A DNA stretch of 64,000 nucleotides from Alphaproteobacteria bacterium (GCA_018821435.1 JAHJME010000012.1:248001-312000), one strand, 5' to 3'. Shown: positions 1 through 12,917, numbered from the stretch's first letter. The notes: a model not told the origin generated them from the sequence alone. A program made the numbers and translations.

Positions 1-58
1 CGGTGACATAGCCGCCGGGGCCGGACCCGATCACGATCACATCGAACGCATCAGCCAT
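1..58 (-). CDS. lpd: Dihydrolipoyl dehydrogenase (E3), N-terminal fragment
   Basis: Only the first 19 codons lie in the window. They read into the FAD-binding Rossmann motif of flavoprotein disulfide reductases (FDVIVIGSGPGGYV). Position as last gene of the pyruvate dehydrogenase operon points to E3, which reoxidises the lipoyl groups of the complex with NAD+. The ATG overlaps the stop codon of the glutathione peroxidase gene by one base (TGATG), so translation is probably coupled. The fragment alone cannot exclude another flavoprotein of the family; the operon context is what makes E3 the best call. Confidence 0.8.
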   Translation of the reverse strand, partial: MADAFDVIVIGSGPGGYVT

Positions 59-537
59 CAGAGCAAAGCCTCGATCGCGCCTTCCAGCGCCTTGGGTTCA
101 ACATTGGGGGCGAAGCGGCGGGTGACCTGGCCGTTCCGGTCCACGAGGAACTTGGTGAAGTTCCACTTGACGCCCTCGGTGCCGAGCAACCCACGCTTCG
201 TCTTCTTCAGATAGGCGTAGAGCGGGTGCGCCTTGGGGCCGTTGACGTCGATCTTCCGCATCATCGGGAACTGCACGTCGTAGGTCAGCGAGCAGAAGGT
301 CGCGATCTCCTTGGCGTCCCCCGGCTCCTGCGATCCGAACTGGTTGCAGGGGAAGCCCAGCACCACCAGGCCACGGTCGCGGAAGCGCTTGTAGAGCTTC
401 TCCAGGCCCGCGTACTGGCCGGTGAACCCGCACTTGCTGGCGGTGTTGACGATCAGCACCACCTTGCCGCGATAGTCCGCCAGCGGCGCGGGCTGGCCGT
501 CTAGCGTCTCGGCGCTGAAGTCGTAGATGCTGGTCAA
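58..537 (-). CDS. gpx: Glutathione/thioredoxin peroxidase, Cys type
   Basis: A 159-residue thiol peroxidase that reduces hydrogen and lipid peroxides. The catalytic tetrad is visible: Cys36 in ASKCGFTGQY, Gln70 in NQFGSQEPG, and Trp125-Asn126 in KWNFTKF. It has cysteine in place of selenocysteine, and bacterial enzymes of this kind usually use thioredoxin. No signal peptide is seen, so it should be cytoplasmic. It sits between the E2 and E3 genes of pyruvate dehydrogenase, 9 bases after pdhC and overlapping lpd by one base, so it is probably co-transcribed. A role in protecting the lipoyl complex from peroxide is inference from position only. Confidence 0.93.
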   Translation of the reverse strand: MTSIYDFSAETLDGQPAPLADYRGKVVLIVNTASKCGFTGQYAGLEKLYKRFRDRGLVVLGFPCNQFGSQEPGDAKEIATFCSLTYDVQFPMMRKIDVNGPKAHPLYAYLKKTKRGLLGTEGVKWNFTKFLVDRNGQVTRRFAPNVEPKALEGAIEALL

Positions 538-546
538 GTCGAGTCC

Positions 547-1857
547 TCAGACAATCATGTTGAGCGGGTCATCGATCAGCGGCTTGAAAGCCGCCAGCCA
601 CTTGGCGCCCGTCGCGCCGTCCACCACCCGGTGATCGCACGTCAGCGTGACGGACATCACCGTGGCGATCGCCAGTTCATTGCCACGCACGACGGGCCGC
701 TTCTCGCCGGCGCCCACCGACAGGATCGCGCCCTGCGGCTCGTTGATGATCGAGGCGAACGACTTGATGCCGAACATGCCCAGGTTGGAAATCGAGAAGG
801 TGCCGCCCTGGAACTCCTCGGGCTTCAGCTTCTTGGTCCGCGCCCGTTCGGCTAGGTCCTTCGCCTCGGTGGCGATCTGGGCCAGGCCCTTGGTCTCGGC
901 GCTGCGGATGATCGGGGTGATCAGGCCGCCCGGGACCGCGACGGCCATGGCGATGTCGGCGTGGTGGTGCATGGCGATGCCTTCCGGCGTGTAGGAAGCA
1001 TTGGCTTCCGGCACCCGCATCAGGGCCACGGCGGCGGCCTTGATCACCATGTCGTTGACGCTGATCTTCACGCCCTGCTTCTCCAGCATGGCGTTGATCT
1101 TGGCCCGCGCCGCCAGCAGCTCATCGATCTCCAGGTCGATGGTCAGCGGGAAGTGCGGCACGTCGCGGAAGCTGTCGGTCATCCGCCGCGCGACCGTCTT
1201 GCGCATGCCGTCCAGGGGGATCAGGTCGTAGCTGCCGGGCGCAATGCCCATCTGCTCCAGGGTCTGATGCGGACGCGGCGCCGAGGCCGGAGCGCCGGCG
1301 GCGGACGCGGCGGTCGGAGCCGCCTTGCTCTGGCCGGGTTGGGCCTTGTCGATATCCAGTTTCACGATCCGGCCGTGCGGGCCGGAGCCGGTCACGCCCG
1401 AAAGGTCGATCCCCTTCTGCTCGGCCAATCGGCGCGCCAGCGGCGAGGCGAAGATGCGGCTTCCCTCGGCGGCCTTCGCGGGGGCGGCGGCAGGAGCCGC
1501 TGGGGCCGGCGCGGCGGCCTCGACCTTCGCGGGCTCAGGCGCTTTCGCGGGCGCGGGTTCCGCCTTGGGCGCTTCGGCTTTGGGGGCCTCCGCCTTCGGA
1601 GCGGGCGCGGGCGCTTCGCCCTCCCCGGCCAGGCGCGCGATCGGGGTGTTGACCTTCACGCCCTCGGAGCCCTCGGCGATCAGGATCTCGTCGACGACGC
1701 CCTCATCGACCGCCTCGACCTCCATGGTCGCCTTGTCGGTCTCGATCTCGGCGATCACATCGCCGGACTTCACGGTGTCGCCCTTCTTCACGTGCCATTT
1801 GGCCAGCGTGCCCTCTTCCATCGTGGGCGAGAGGGCGGGCATGAGGATGTCCGTCAT
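547..1857 (-). CDS. pdhC: Pyruvate dehydrogenase E2, dihydrolipoyllysine acetyltransferase
   Basis: The 436-residue core subunit transfers the acetyl group from lipoyl-lysine to CoA. Domains in order: one lipoyl domain (residues 1-78, lipoylated Lys42 in [11 protein letters not shown]), a long Ala/Pro/Lys/Glu-rich linker (about 80-130), the peripheral subunit-binding domain (about 135-170, [17 protein letters not shown]), a second linker, and the catalytic domain ending with the active-site motif DHRVVDG (His409, Asp413). One lipoyl domain fits the alphaproteobacterial form. The ATG overlaps the upstream GFA gene stop by four bases (ATGA), showing translational coupling. Confidence 0.97.
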   Translation of the reverse strand: MTDILMPALSPTMEEGTLAKWHVKKGDTVKSGDVIAEIETDKATMEVEAVDEGVVDEILIAEGSEGVKVNTPIARLAGEGEAPAPAPKAEAPKAEAPKAEPAPAKAPEPAKVEAAAPAPAAPAAAPAKAAEGSRIFASPLARRLAEQKGIDLSGVTGSGPHGRIVKLDIDKAQPGQSKAAPTAASAAGAPASAPRPHQTLEQMGIAPGSYDLIPLDGMRKTVARRMTDSFRDVPHFPLTIDLEIDELLAARAKINAMLEKQGVKISVNDMVIKAAAVALMRVPEANASYTPEGIAMHHHADIAMAVAVPGGLITPIIRSAETKGLAQIATEAKDLAERARTKKLKPEEFQGGTFSISNLGMFGIKSFASIINEPQGAILSVGAGEKRPVVRGNELAIATVMSVTLTCDHRVVDGATGAKWLAAFKPLIDDPLNMIV

Positions 1858-2258
1858 GCGTGTTCCTTGGAGAGATGAGCGAGGGAGGCCCCGTTGGCCT
1901 CCCAGTTCTGGCCGTCGAAGGCCTCGATGACGAGCTCCAGCCCGTCAACCGTATCCAGACAACGGCCGTTGACGCTCCAGCCGTCGGGGTTGGAACGCGG
2001 GCGGTAGAAGCTCTTGATGCCGCATTCCGAGCAGAACAGGTGCTTCGCCACGCGGGTGTTGAACGTGTACTCGGCCAGCCGGTCCGCGCCCTTGGTCAGG
2101 CGGAACCGGCTCTCCGGCACGATCACGTGGACGTAGCCCGTCTTGGCGCACATCGAGCAGTTGCAGCTCTGCGCGTCGACGCGGTCCGGCAACGCCACCT
2201 CGAAGCGGACGCCGCCGCAATGGCAGCCGCCCGCACGCCAGGCGAAGGCGTCGTTCAT
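1854..2258 (-). CDS. GFA-family zinc protein (CENP-V/GFA domain)
   Basis: A 134-residue protein of the glutathione-dependent formaldehyde-activating (GFA/CENP-V) fold. The zinc ligands are visible: a CHC pair in [10 protein letters not shown], a CNCSMC cluster, and a CSECG cluster near residue 85. Substrates of most family members are unknown; formaldehyde activation should not be assumed. I chose the ATG at 2258, because a longer reading would begin inside an intergenic palindromic repeat. It lies inside the pyruvate dehydrogenase operon, between E1-beta and E2, overlapping pdhC by four bases. This position is unusual for a GFA gene and suggests a late insertion into the operon. Confidence 0.88.
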   Translation of the reverse strand: MNDAFAWRAGGCHCGGVRFEVALPDRVDAQSCNCSMCAKTGYVHVIVPESRFRLTKGADRLAEYTFNTRVAKHLFCSECGIKSFYRPRSNPDGWSVNGRCLDTVDGLELVIEAFDGQNWEANGASLAHLSKEHA

Positions 2259-2271
2259 CCCCAAACTCCGC

Positions 2272-2372
2272 TCATCCCCGCGCATGCGGGGACCCAGGCT
2301 TCGTTTGCCCGCGCCCGCCGCCCGCGTCCGGGTGGTGAGATCGAGTCTGGGTCCCCGCATTCGCGGGGATAA
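2272..2372. repeat. Paired palindromic intergenic repeat (REP/BIME-like)
   Basis: Two arms of about 29 bases, 2272-2300 and 2344-2372, are near-perfect inverted copies of each other. Each arm itself contains a small palindrome (CCCCGC-loop-GCGGGG). About 40 bases separate them. This layout is that of dispersed REP-type elements in proteobacteria. It fills the gap between pdhB and the GFA gene, so the operon transcript would carry a large hairpin here. Confidence 0.8.
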
Positions 2373-2385
2373 GTAGGAGGAGAGA

Positions 2386-3792
2386 TCACTTGTAGCTGAC
2401 GGCCTTGGCCGCCTTCACGATCTTGGCGACCGAGGGCATCGAGAGCAGCTCCAGGTTGGCCGCATACGGGAGCGGCACGTCCTCCTGGTGGACCCGGGCC
2501 GGAGGTGCGTCGAGGTAGTCGAAGGCCAGCTCCGTCACCTTGGCCGCGATCTCGGCGCCGATGCCCATGGGGCCCCAGCCTTCCTCGACGGTGACCAGGC
2601 GGTTGGTCTTCTTCACGCTCTCGACCACGGCCTCGATGTCCATGGGACGGATCGTGCGCAGGTCGACGACCTCGGCCTCGATGCCGTCCTTGGCCAGTTC
2701 CTCGGCCGCCTGCAGGCAGAAGCCGACCATGCGGGAATAGGCGACGAGGGTGACGTCCTTGCCCTGGCGGCGGACCTTGGCCTTGCCGATCGGCACCACC
2801 CAGTCGACGTCTTCCGGCACGTCGAACTCCTGGCCGTAGAGCATTTCGTGCTCCAGGAAGACCACGGGGTTCGGGTCACGGATCGCCGCCTTGAGCAGGC
2901 CCTTGGCGTCGGCGGCGTCGTAGGGCGCCAGCACCTTCAGGCCCGGCACATGGCCGTACCAGGCGGCGTAGTCCTGGCTGTGCTGGGCGCCGACCCGCGC
3001 CGCAGCGCCGTTCGGACCCCGGAACACGATCGATGTCTTGATCTGGCCGCCGGACATGTACAGCGTCTTCGCGGCAGAATTGATAATATGATCAATGGCC
3101 TGCATGGCGAAGTTGAACGTCATGAACTCGACGATCGGCTTCAGGCCGGCCATCGCCGCGCCGACGCCCAGGCCGGCGAAGCCGTACTCGGTGATCGGGG
3201 TGTCGATGACGCGCTTGGGCCCGAACTCGTCCAGCAGGCCGCGGCTGACCTTGTAGGCGCCCTGGTACTGGGCGACTTCCTCGCCCATCAGGAAAACGTC
3301 GCTGTCGCGGCGCATCTCCTCGGCCATGGCGTCGCGCAGGGCGTCGCGCACGGTCACCTTCACCAGCTTCACGCCCTCGGGCAGCTCGGGGTCCCGCAGC
3401 GCCGGCTTCGGCGCCGGCTCGGCCTTCGGCGCCTCGGCCGGAGCCCGGACGGGATCGCCGGTGGCCTCGGCCCGCGAGGCGGGCTGCGGATCGGCGGGCG
3501 CTTCGGGCGCAGGCTCGGCCTTGGGTTCCGGCTTGGCTTCCGCCGCCGCCCCGGCCTCACCGCCCAGACGGGCGATGGGCGTGTTGACCTTCACCTCCTC
3601 GGAGCCTTCCGGCACCAGGATCTCGGAGATCACGCCCTCGTCGACGGCCTCGACCTCCATGGTCGCCTTGTCCGTCTCGATCTCGGCGATGACGTCACCG
3701 GACTTCACGTTGTCGCCGACCTTCACGTGCCATTTGGCGAGGGTGCCCTCCTCCATCGTCGGAGAGAGCGCCGGCATCAGGATGTCGGTCAC
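2386..3792 (-). CDS. pdhB: Pyruvate dehydrogenase E1 beta subunit with N-terminal lipoyl domain
   Basis: The 468-residue beta subunit of the heterotetrameric E1 that decarboxylates pyruvate with thiamine diphosphate. It begins with a complete lipoyl domain (residues 1-78, lipoylated Lys42) and an Ala/Pro/Glu linker, followed by the transketolase-type beta chain from about residue 140 to the end. A lipoyl domain on E1-beta is typical of alphaproteobacteria. The start is GTG at 3792, overlapping the pdhA stop by four bases (GTGA); an in-frame upstream extension reads through pdhA and is not real. The lipoyl domain is almost identical to that of E2. Confidence 0.96.
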   Translation of the reverse strand: MTDILMPALSPTMEEGTLAKWHVKVGDNVKSGDVIAEIETDKATMEVEAVDEGVISEILVPEGSEEVKVNTPIARLGGEAGAAAEAKPEPKAEPAPEAPADPQPASRAEATGDPVRAPAEAPKAEPAPKPALRDPELPEGVKLVKVTVRDALRDAMAEEMRRDSDVFLMGEEVAQYQGAYKVSRGLLDEFGPKRVIDTPITEYGFAGLGVGAAMAGLKPIVEFMTFNFAMQAIDHIINSAAKTLYMSGGQIKTSIVFRGPNGAAARVGAQHSQDYAAWYGHVPGLKVLAPYDAADAKGLLKAAIRDPNPVVFLEHEMLYGQEFDVPEDVDWVVPIGKAKVRRQGKDVTLVAYSRMVGFCLQAAEELAKDGIEAEVVDLRTIRPMDIEAVVESVKKTNRLVTVEEGWGPMGIGAEIAAKVTELAFDYLDAPPARVHQEDVPLPYAANLELLSMPSVAKIVKAAKAVSYK

Positions 3793-4838
3793 GCGAGGCT
3801 CTCCGTATAGACGTCGGTGTAGAGTTCGGACGGCTCCGGCTCGGGGCTGGTGCGGGCGAATTCCGCCGCGTCGGCCACGATCTTCTTCACCTCGGCGTCG
3901 ATGGCCTTCAGCGTGGCCTCGTCGGCCCAGCCGTTCTTCTCCAGCAGTTCCTCGACGTGGTCGATCGGGTCGCGGGTCTTGCGGACCTCGTCGACCTCCT
4001 CCCGCGTCCGGTACTTCGCCGGGTCGCTCATGGAGTGGCCGCGGTAGCGGTAGGTCTTCATTTCCAGGATGTACGGGCCGTTGCCGGACCGGGCGTGCTC
4101 GGCGGCCTTTTCGGTGGCGGCCTTGACGGCCAGTACGTCCATCCCGTCGACTTCCTCGCCGGGGATGTTGAACGACACGCCGCGCTTGAACAGCCGCGTC
4201 TCGGACGACGAGCGCTGGATCGCCGTACCCATGGCGTACTGGTTGTTTTCGATCACATAGACGACCGGCAGCTTCCACAGCTCGGCCATGTTGAAGCTCT
4301 CGTAGACCTGGCCCTGGTTGGCCGCGCCGTCACCGAAGAAGGCGAAGCTGACCCGGCCGTCGCCACGGTAGCTGTTGGCCAGCGCCAGGCCGGTGCCCAG
4401 CGGCACCTGGGCCCCCACGATGCCGTGGCCGCCGTAGAAGTTGGCCTCGGTCGAGAACATGTGCATCGACCCGCCCTTGCCCTTGGACGAGCCGCCGCTG
4501 CGTCCCGTGAGCTCGGCCATCACTTCCTTGGGGTCCATGCCGCAGACCAGCATGTGGCCGTGGTCGCGGTAGCCGGTGATGATCTCGTCGCCCGGCTTCT
4601 TGCCGGCCTCGACGCCCACGGCGATGGCTTCCTGGCCGATATACAGGTGGCAGAAGCCGCCGATCAGACCCATGCCGTAAAGCTGGCCCGCCCGCTCCTC
4701 GAAGCGGCGGATCAGCAGCATCTCGCGATAATAGCCAAGGAGCTGTTCCTTGGTGACCGCGGCCGAGCCCGTCTTGGGCTTGTCAGCCGCGCCGGTGGCT
4801 TTCCGCCGACCGGTCGTACCGGTCTGCCCGCGCGCCAT
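3789..4838 (-). CDS. pdhA: Pyruvate dehydrogenase E1 alpha subunit
   Basis: The 349-residue alpha subunit of E1 binds thiamine diphosphate and magnesium through the GDG...NN motif (GDGAANQG at 169-176, ending at Asn198-Asn199). The N-terminal 30 residues are basic and low-complexity. Also visible is the YRGHSMSDP loop that in homologues lies near the active site. It is the first gene of the operon pdhA-pdhB-GFA-pdhC-gpx-lpd. Upstream is ftsB in the same orientation, 49 bases away, so the promoter may lie in or before ftsB. Confidence 0.97.
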   Translation of the reverse strand: MARGQTGTTGRRKATGAADKPKTGSAAVTKEQLLGYYREMLLIRRFEERAGQLYGMGLIGGFCHLYIGQEAIAVGVEAGKKPGDEIITGYRDHGHMLVCGMDPKEVMAELTGRSGGSSKGKGGSMHMFSTEANFYGGHGIVGAQVPLGTGLALANSYRGDGRVSFAFFGDGAANQGQVYESFNMAELWKLPVVYVIENNQYAMGTAIQRSSSETRLFKRGVSFNIPGEEVDGMDVLAVKAATEKAAEHARSGNGPYILEMKTYRYRGHSMSDPAKYRTREEVDEVRKTRDPIDHVEELLEKNGWADEATLKAIDAEVKKIVADAAEFARTSPEPEPSELYTDVYTESLA

Positions 4839-4866
4839 GCGTCACTCCGTGATCTTCTTGATGGCT

Positions 4867-4892
4867 CTTAAGACCGACGAACCGGTCCTAAG
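4867..4892. other. Imperfect inverted repeat between ftsB and pdhA
   Basis: Ten-base arms (4867-4876 and 4883-4892) with one mismatch that could be a G-U pair, and a six-base loop. The distal arm includes the ftsB stop codon. No T-run follows on the minus strand, so a rho-independent terminator is unlikely. It could be an operator or RNA hairpin in the pdhA leader. Confidence 0.35.
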
Positions 4893-5184
4893 GTTTCAGT
4901 CGGATCACATAATCCCTCGGGTCCGCGAAGCCTAGCAGGGAGCGCGCCCTTTCCTCCAGGAGATCGGCGGAAAGGCTGGTGTCGCGCAGGAGTTGAGCCC
5001 GAACTTCCAGATCGTGACGCTGGACGGTCAACTTCGCCAGGTCGCGGGTCTTGCTCGTCAGCGCCTCGTCACGCTGGTTTGAGCGCAACAGCCCGCCCTC
5101 GCCCGTGAAGGCGTGCACCCCGAAATAGAAGATGAGCAGCGCCAGGGCGGCGGTGGACAGGTACGGGCGGAGGCGAGCAAGCAC
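4888..5184 (-). CDS. ftsB: FtsB/DivIC-family septum formation initiator
   Basis: A 98-residue bitopic membrane protein. It has a short cytoplasmic N-terminus, one transmembrane helix at about residues 9-25, then a coiled coil rich in Lys, Arg, Glu and Leu up to about residue 75, and a C-terminal segment with GFADPRDYVI as in DivIC proteins. In the divisome FtsB works with FtsL and FtsQ to activate septal peptidoglycan synthesis by FtsWI. The family is short and diverged; size, topology and the position next to eno and pdhA support the call. Confidence 0.85.
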   Translation of the reverse strand: MLARLRPYLSTAALALLIFYFGVHAFTGEGGLLRSNQRDEALTSKTRDLAKLTVQRHDLEVRAQLLRDTSLSADLLEERARSLLGFADPRDYVIRLKP

Positions 5185-5250
5185 GGCGAATCCCAGAACA
5201 GCTACGACTCTTCTCGCGCCGATTCCCCTAACGCCGCGCTAACCACGTCT

Positions 5251-7426
<2,176 letters not shown>

Positions 7427-7429
7427 GCG

Positions 7430-8881
7430 TCAGGCCCGGAGCCGGCTCCACGGCCCGGTGATGGCCAGCGTCATGCCGGGCCAGTAGGCGTTGACGAACA
7501 TCGTCGTTCCGTCCGGCGAGAAACAGACGCCGGCCAGTTCGGTGTTGGCGCCGACGTCGCTGTTCCCCGGCTGGGCCTGGCGGCCGACGGTGTAGACCTT
7601 GCCGTCCGGGGTGACGCCCTTGAGGTAGTTCACGCCGTTCGGCTCGGCCTTGTCCTCGCAGACCATCAGGTGGCCCCACGGCGCCACGGCCAGGTTGTCG
7701 GCCATGTGCATGACCCGTTTGTCGCCGGGCTGGACGAAGAGCTGCAGCTTGCCCGGCTCGCTCGTCTCGCCCGGCCCGCCTTCGAAGCGGCTGGGCTTGT
7801 AGCGCATGATCTGGCCCAGCCGGCCGGGGCCGCCGCTGGTGCAGGTGAAATAGAGCTCGCCCTGGCCGTAGTGCACGCCCTCGCCGCGCGCGAACCAGGC
7901 GGCGCCCTTGGCGTGGCCGCGCGCCCGCAGCGCCTCATCGGGGTTGTCGACGCCATCCAGGTCGATCCAGACCGTGTCGCGCCACTGTCCGACGGCCCAG
8001 TCTTCCTGGTCCCAGTTCCGGCTGTCGCCGTAGTCGGTGTTGTCCTTGAACCCCAGCGCCTGCAGCCGGCCGCCCGTGTGCAGGTTGGTCCGGTCCTCCG
8101 GCAGGTAGCGGTAGAACAGGCCGTACCCGTCGCCTTCGTCCTCGGTCATGTAGGCGACGCCGGTGTGGGGATCGATGCAGACGGCCTCATGCTTGAAGCG
8201 CCCCATCGCCGCAATCGGCGTGGGCTCGACCACGCCGCGGTGGGCGCTAGGCACTTCGAACACCCAGCCATGCGACTTCTGCGTCCCCTGCCCGTTCGTC
8301 TGCGGTCCGGCGGACTGAACGATCTCCTCGCAGGACAGCCACGACCCCCAGGGCGTTATCCCGCCGGCGCAGTTGGTGCTGGTGCCCGCCAGGCTGAGGT
8401 AGGACGTCTCCATCCGCCGCTTGCGCAGGTCGTAGATCATGGTGGTCGTACCGCCCGGCAGCGCGCGGTCGTCCTGGCCGTGATCGTAGATCAGCCGGCG
8501 CTCGACCTTGCCGGCAAGGGTGTGGCCGACGCCGAAGGCGCTGTAGTCGGCGGTGGCGAACTTGAGCTCATGGTTCCGCACCAGGACCACCCGGCCGGCG
8601 TCCAGCGGAAAGCAGCCCATGCCGTCCATGTTGTAGGGCGTGACCAGCCCATCGCTCATGGGATCGCCGGCCCGCGACACGATCGTGTACGCAAAGCCTT
8701 CGGGCAGGTCGAACAGGCCGAACGGATCGGTCTTCAGCGGTCCGTAGCCCGCGACCTCGTTCACATAGACGTTGGCCTCGACGTCCGCCGGCGCCATGTC
8801 GGCGCGGGCGTAGCGGGCGAAGCCCATGAACGCCGCGCCGGTGGCGGCGGCGGAAATCAGGTGGCGGCGTGACAGGGACAT
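7430..8881 (-). CDS. PhoX-like (DUF839) phosphatase, Tat-exported
   Basis: A 483-residue periplasmic protein of the PhoX/DUF839 family, whose studied members are calcium- and iron-dependent alkaline phosphatases. The N-terminus is a twin-arginine signal (SRRHLISAAATGAAFMGFA), expected because PhoX folds with its metal cofactor in the cytoplasm. Family motifs include STNCAGGITPWGSWLSCEE and GRFKHEAVCID. The start at 8881 places the twin arginines at residues 5-6; longer versions add non-signal residues. No phosphate-starvation box was identified, so regulation is unknown. Some DUF839 proteins have other or unknown activities. Confidence 0.88.
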   Translation of the reverse strand: MSLSRRHLISAAATGAAFMGFARYARADMAPADVEANVYVNEVAGYGPLKTDPFGLFDLPEGFAYTIVSRAGDPMSDGLVTPYNMDGMGCFPLDAGRVVLVRNHELKFATADYSAFGVGHTLAGKVERRLIYDHGQDDRALPGGTTTMIYDLRKRRMETSYLSLAGTSTNCAGGITPWGSWLSCEEIVQSAGPQTNGQGTQKSHGWVFEVPSAHRGVVEPTPIAAMGRFKHEAVCIDPHTGVAYMTEDEGDGYGLFYRYLPEDRTNLHTGGRLQALGFKDNTDYGDSRNWDQEDWAVGQWRDTVWIDLDGVDNPDEALRARGHAKGAAWFARGEGVHYGQGELYFTCTSGGPGRLGQIMRYKPSRFEGGPGETSEPGKLQLFVQPGDKRVMHMADNLAVAPWGHLMVCEDKAEPNGVNYLKGVTPDGKVYTVGRQAQPGNSDVGANTELAGVCFSPDGTTMFVNAYWPGMTLAITGPWSRLRA

Positions 8882-8930
8882 GGGGGCGCTTATTCCGCGC
8901 GGCCATGACGCCCTGATGACAGGCACCAAA

Positions 8931-8957
8931 GCAAAACGCCGGCCTTTCGGCCGGCGT
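8931..8957 (-). terminator. Rho-independent terminator of rpmF
   Basis: A perfect nine-base stem with a four-base GAAA loop (arms 8936-8944 and 8949-8957), followed on the minus strand by TTTTGC. It lies 32 bases after the rpmF stop and before the PhoX-like gene, so it separates the two minus-strand units. Confidence 0.85.
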
Positions 8958-8989
8958 CTGGACTTGGCGGTCGACCGCGCGTGGAAGCG

Positions 8990-9172
8990 CTAGTCTTCCT
9001 TGGGCGTCAGGACCTGACGGCCCTTGTACATGCCGGTCTTCAGATCGACATGGTGCGGACGCTTCAGCTCGCCCGTTTCCTTGTCCTCGTGGAACGAGTT
9101 CGGGCCGAGCGCGTGGTGCGAACGACGCATGTTGCGCCGCGACGGCGAAGTTTTGCGTTTAGGAACAGCCAT
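8990..9172 (-). CDS. rpmF: 50S ribosomal protein L32
   Basis: A 60-residue basic ribosomal protein with the conserved start [19 protein letters not shown]. As in other alphaproteobacterial L32 the zinc-binding cysteines are absent. The ATG at 9172 gives the normal length; the longer reading is not needed. It stands alone with a strong terminator downstream and about 139 bases of leader shared with the divergent MAPEG gene. Confidence 0.98.
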   Translation of the reverse strand: MAVPKRKTSPSRRNMRRSHHALGPNSFHEDKETGELKRPHHVDLKTGMYKGRQVLTPKED

Positions 9173-9311
9173 CGGAGTATCTCGCCGGCGTGGAAAATGA
9201 TTGCGGCGGCCGGGGTGGGCCGCCTGCGTGAGCGGGGGCTTATGCATGAAACCCCGCGCGCGATCAAGCCGCCTGAGTTAGCTTCCGCCGTCAGTCGACA
9301 GAGAGACCCTC

Positions 9312-9722
9312 ATGCCGCAGGACCTCATCTTCGCGCCAATGGGCGTCTTGGCCTTTCTGACCTTCGCCGTGCTGGGCCTGATTCCCGTCACGCGTTTCCG
9401 CGCGGGGGCCGCCGGCCACATCACGACGGACGATTTCAAGCTGGGCGAATCGCCTCGGGTGCCGCCGAACGTGGCGATCACCAACCGCAACTATATGAAC
9501 CTTCTCGAAGTCCCGATGCTCTTCTACGTCGGCGGGTTGATGTATTTCGTCGCTGGCCGCCTGGACAGGACGGCCCTCGTGATCGCGTGGATCTACGTGG
9601 CGCTGCGGGCCATCCACTCGCTTATCCATCTGACATCGAACGACGTCCGCCAACGGCTGGTCGCCTTCGGCCTGTCCAACGTCGCGTTGATCGCGTTCTG
9701 GGCCGTGTTCTTCATCCGATGA
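9312..9722 (+). CDS. MAPEG family membrane protein
   Basis: A 136-residue integral membrane protein with four hydrophobic helices (about residues 5-25, 60-80, 83-100 and 113-133). The conserved MAPEG segment RNYMNLLEVPMLFY is present, with the RNYMN...E signature. MAPEG proteins include microsomal glutathione transferases and eicosanoid enzymes; bacterial members mostly lack a known substrate. A glutathione-linked detoxifying role is only a family-based guess. It is convergent with a DUF1330 gene. Confidence 0.88.
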   Translation: MPQDLIFAPMGVLAFLTFAVLGLIPVTRFRAGAAGHITTDDFKLGESPRVPPNVAITNRNYMNLLEVPMLFYVGGLMYFVAGRLDRTALVIAWIYVALRAIHSLIHLTSNDVRQRLVAFGLSNVALIAFWAVFFIR

Positions 9723-9727
9723 GGCCG

Positions 9728-10027
9728 TCAGGGTGCGATGGCGGCGCCATCCACCAGGATCAGATTCCGGCTCAGCGCCTTGTCGCGCACCGCCAGCGCC
9801 TTGGCGTAAGCCGGCGAGGCGTACCAGGCGCGCGCGGTCGCCATGTCCGGGAATTCGACCATCACCACGGCCGTTGGGCTCCAGTCGCCCTCCAGCACCT
9901 CGATGCCGCCGCCGCGCGCGATGTAGCGGCCGCCGTGTATGCGGATCGCCTCGGCCGCGAGCGACCGGTACTGCTGGAACTCCGGCGCCTCGCGCGGGAT
10001 CAGGTCGGAGATGAGATAGGCAGGCAT
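9728..10027 (-). CDS. DUF1330 domain protein
   Basis: A 99-residue protein with the dimeric alpha-beta barrel fold of DUF1330. Recognisable features are the N-terminal PAYLISDL strand, the GGRYIARGG turn, the central VVMVEFPDMATARAWYASP segment, and a terminal hydrophobic strand. No biochemical function is established for the family. It is a single gene following pyrG in the same orientation with 31 bases between its start and the pyrG stop, so it may be the last gene of a short operon. Confidence 0.85.
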   Translation of the reverse strand: MPAYLISDLIPREAPEFQQYRSLAAEAIRIHGGRYIARGGGIEVLEGDWSPTAVVMVEFPDMATARAWYASPAYAKALAVRDKALSRNLILVDGAAIAP

Positions 10028-10058
10028 GGCGGCGCTCCTGATGGGGCCGCCACTATAC

Positions 10059-11705
<1,647 letters not shown>

Positions 11706-11762
11706 TCAGAGTAGCGGTGATTCGGACCCGAAACCGCGGTGGGATTCGAGTCTATCCACGGC

Positions 11763-12212
11763 TTACTTCTTGGCCGGAGCCGCCGGCGCGGGGGCCGGAG
11801 CGGACGCGGGCGCGTCGGGCGTGCCGAAGGGGTTGTTGATCGTGGGCGTCGGCGCCTGCAGCGGCGCGGGCGCGCTGCCCGCGGGGCCGGGCTGGGCCGT
11901 GCCGGCCGGCGGCTGCGGCGGTTCGCGGGTCAGGTCGGCCGGGTTGACCGCATTCACCTTCATCCGGTCGACGACCGAGGCCGCGCCGCGCTCGCGGCCG
12001 GCCACGATGGTCAGCAGCAGGCCCAGGATGAAGAACGTGCTGCCCAGGATCCAGGTGATCCGGGTGAGCAGGTCGCCCGCGCCGCGCACCGAGACCAGCG
12101 AGTTCGTGCCGCCGCTGACCAGGCCGCCGCCCTCGGAGCGCTGCAGCAGCACCACGACGACCAGGAAGAATGCGACGATGACCTCGATCACCAGCAGCAG
12201 GTTCAGCAGCAT
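11763..12212 (-). CDS. secG: Preprotein translocase subunit SecG
   Basis: A 149-residue inner-membrane subunit of SecYEG. Two transmembrane helices (about 2-23 and 53-72) flank the conserved cytoplasmic loop LLQRSEGGGLVSGG. The C-terminal 60 residues are an Ala/Pro-rich tail typical of alphaproteobacterial SecG and longer than the E. coli protein. The ATG at 12212 places the first helix at the N-terminus; the longer in-frame reading has no homology signal and runs into the divergent leader. Confidence 0.95.
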   Translation of the reverse strand: MLLNLLLVIEVIVAFFLVVVVLLQRSEGGGLVSGGTNSLVSVRGAGDLLTRITWILGSTFFILGLLLTIVAGRERGAASVVDRMKVNAVNPADLTREPPQPPAGTAQPGPAGSAPAPLQAPTPTINNPFGTPDAPASAPAPAPAAPAKK

Positions 12213-12377
12213 TGGGCAGTCTTTCCAGTGCGGTACGCGAAAAGGAACGCGGTTGCTCGAAGTGCGGTCAGGCGGACACACCCCGCCGAAATGAAGCGCG
12301 CGCTCTATCACCGCGCCCGCCGCAACGCCATAGCTAGTGCGTCGCACCCGGGTAACAAAGGGTGTGGGGGCCTACCG

Positions 12378-12917
12378 ATGATTCTCGACCTGAAGCGTCT
12401 TCCGATCCTGGAGACGGAACGGCTGCGGCTGGAGCCCCTCGTCGCCGCCGACGCCACGCATCTCTATCCGATCATGGGCGACCCGGAGGTCATGGCCTAC
12501 TGGGACGTGCCCGAGATCGACGACCCTGACGTGGTGGCCGAGGTGGTCCAGGGCCAGGTCGAGGGCATGGCCGACGGCCGCGCCGTCTATTGGGCTATGC
12601 GAACCCTGGGCGATCAGGCGTTCGTCGGGTCCTGCGACCTCTCCGAGATCGACCGTCGGCATCGCCGGGCCGAGGTGGGGTTCATGTTGGGTCGTGAGGC
12701 CTGGGGCCAGGGGTATGCCCTGGAAGCCGTTCGCACCGTCATCGCCTTCGCCGCCGGCGGGGGCTTGCGTAAGCTGACCGCCCGCACCCACCTGGGCAAC
12801 CGCCGCTCCGAGGTGCTGCTGGCGAAGCTGGGGTTCACCGAAGAGGGGCTGCTGCGCGGCCACGTCTTCAAGGACGGCGAACGCCGCGACTGCCGCGTCT
12901 TCGGACTTCTGCTCTAG
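12378..12917 (+). CDS. GNAT N-acetyltransferase (RimJ/RimL type)
   Basis: A 179-residue acetyltransferase. The N-terminus ETERLRLEPLVAADA is typical of the RimJ/RimL group, and the acetyl-CoA-binding region follows (EVGFMLGREAWGQGYALEA). The C-terminal motif LGNRRSEVLLAKLGF matches motif B. Acceptor substrates of this group range from ribosomal protein N-termini to small molecules, and this one cannot be assigned. It is divergent from secG with 165 bases between starts; I saw no tRNA or other RNA there. Confidence 0.88.
   Translation: MILDLKRLPILETERLRLEPLVAADATHLYPIMGDPEVMAYWDVPEIDDPDVVAEVVQGQVEGMADGRAVYWAMRTLGDQAFVGSCDLSEIDRRHRRAEVGFMLGREAWGQGYALEAVRTVIAFAAGGGLRKLTARTHLGNRRSEVLLAKLGFTEEGLLRGHVFKDGERRDCRVFGLLL

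Noticed and set aside
3793..4278. A 162-codon N-terminal extension of pdhB
   Set aside because: It overlaps pdhA in another frame and lacks homology; the lipoyl domain begins at the GTG at 3792.
12213..12377. Possible tRNA between secG and the GNAT gene
   Set aside because: No cloverleaf, T-loop or CCA-like end could be found on either strand.
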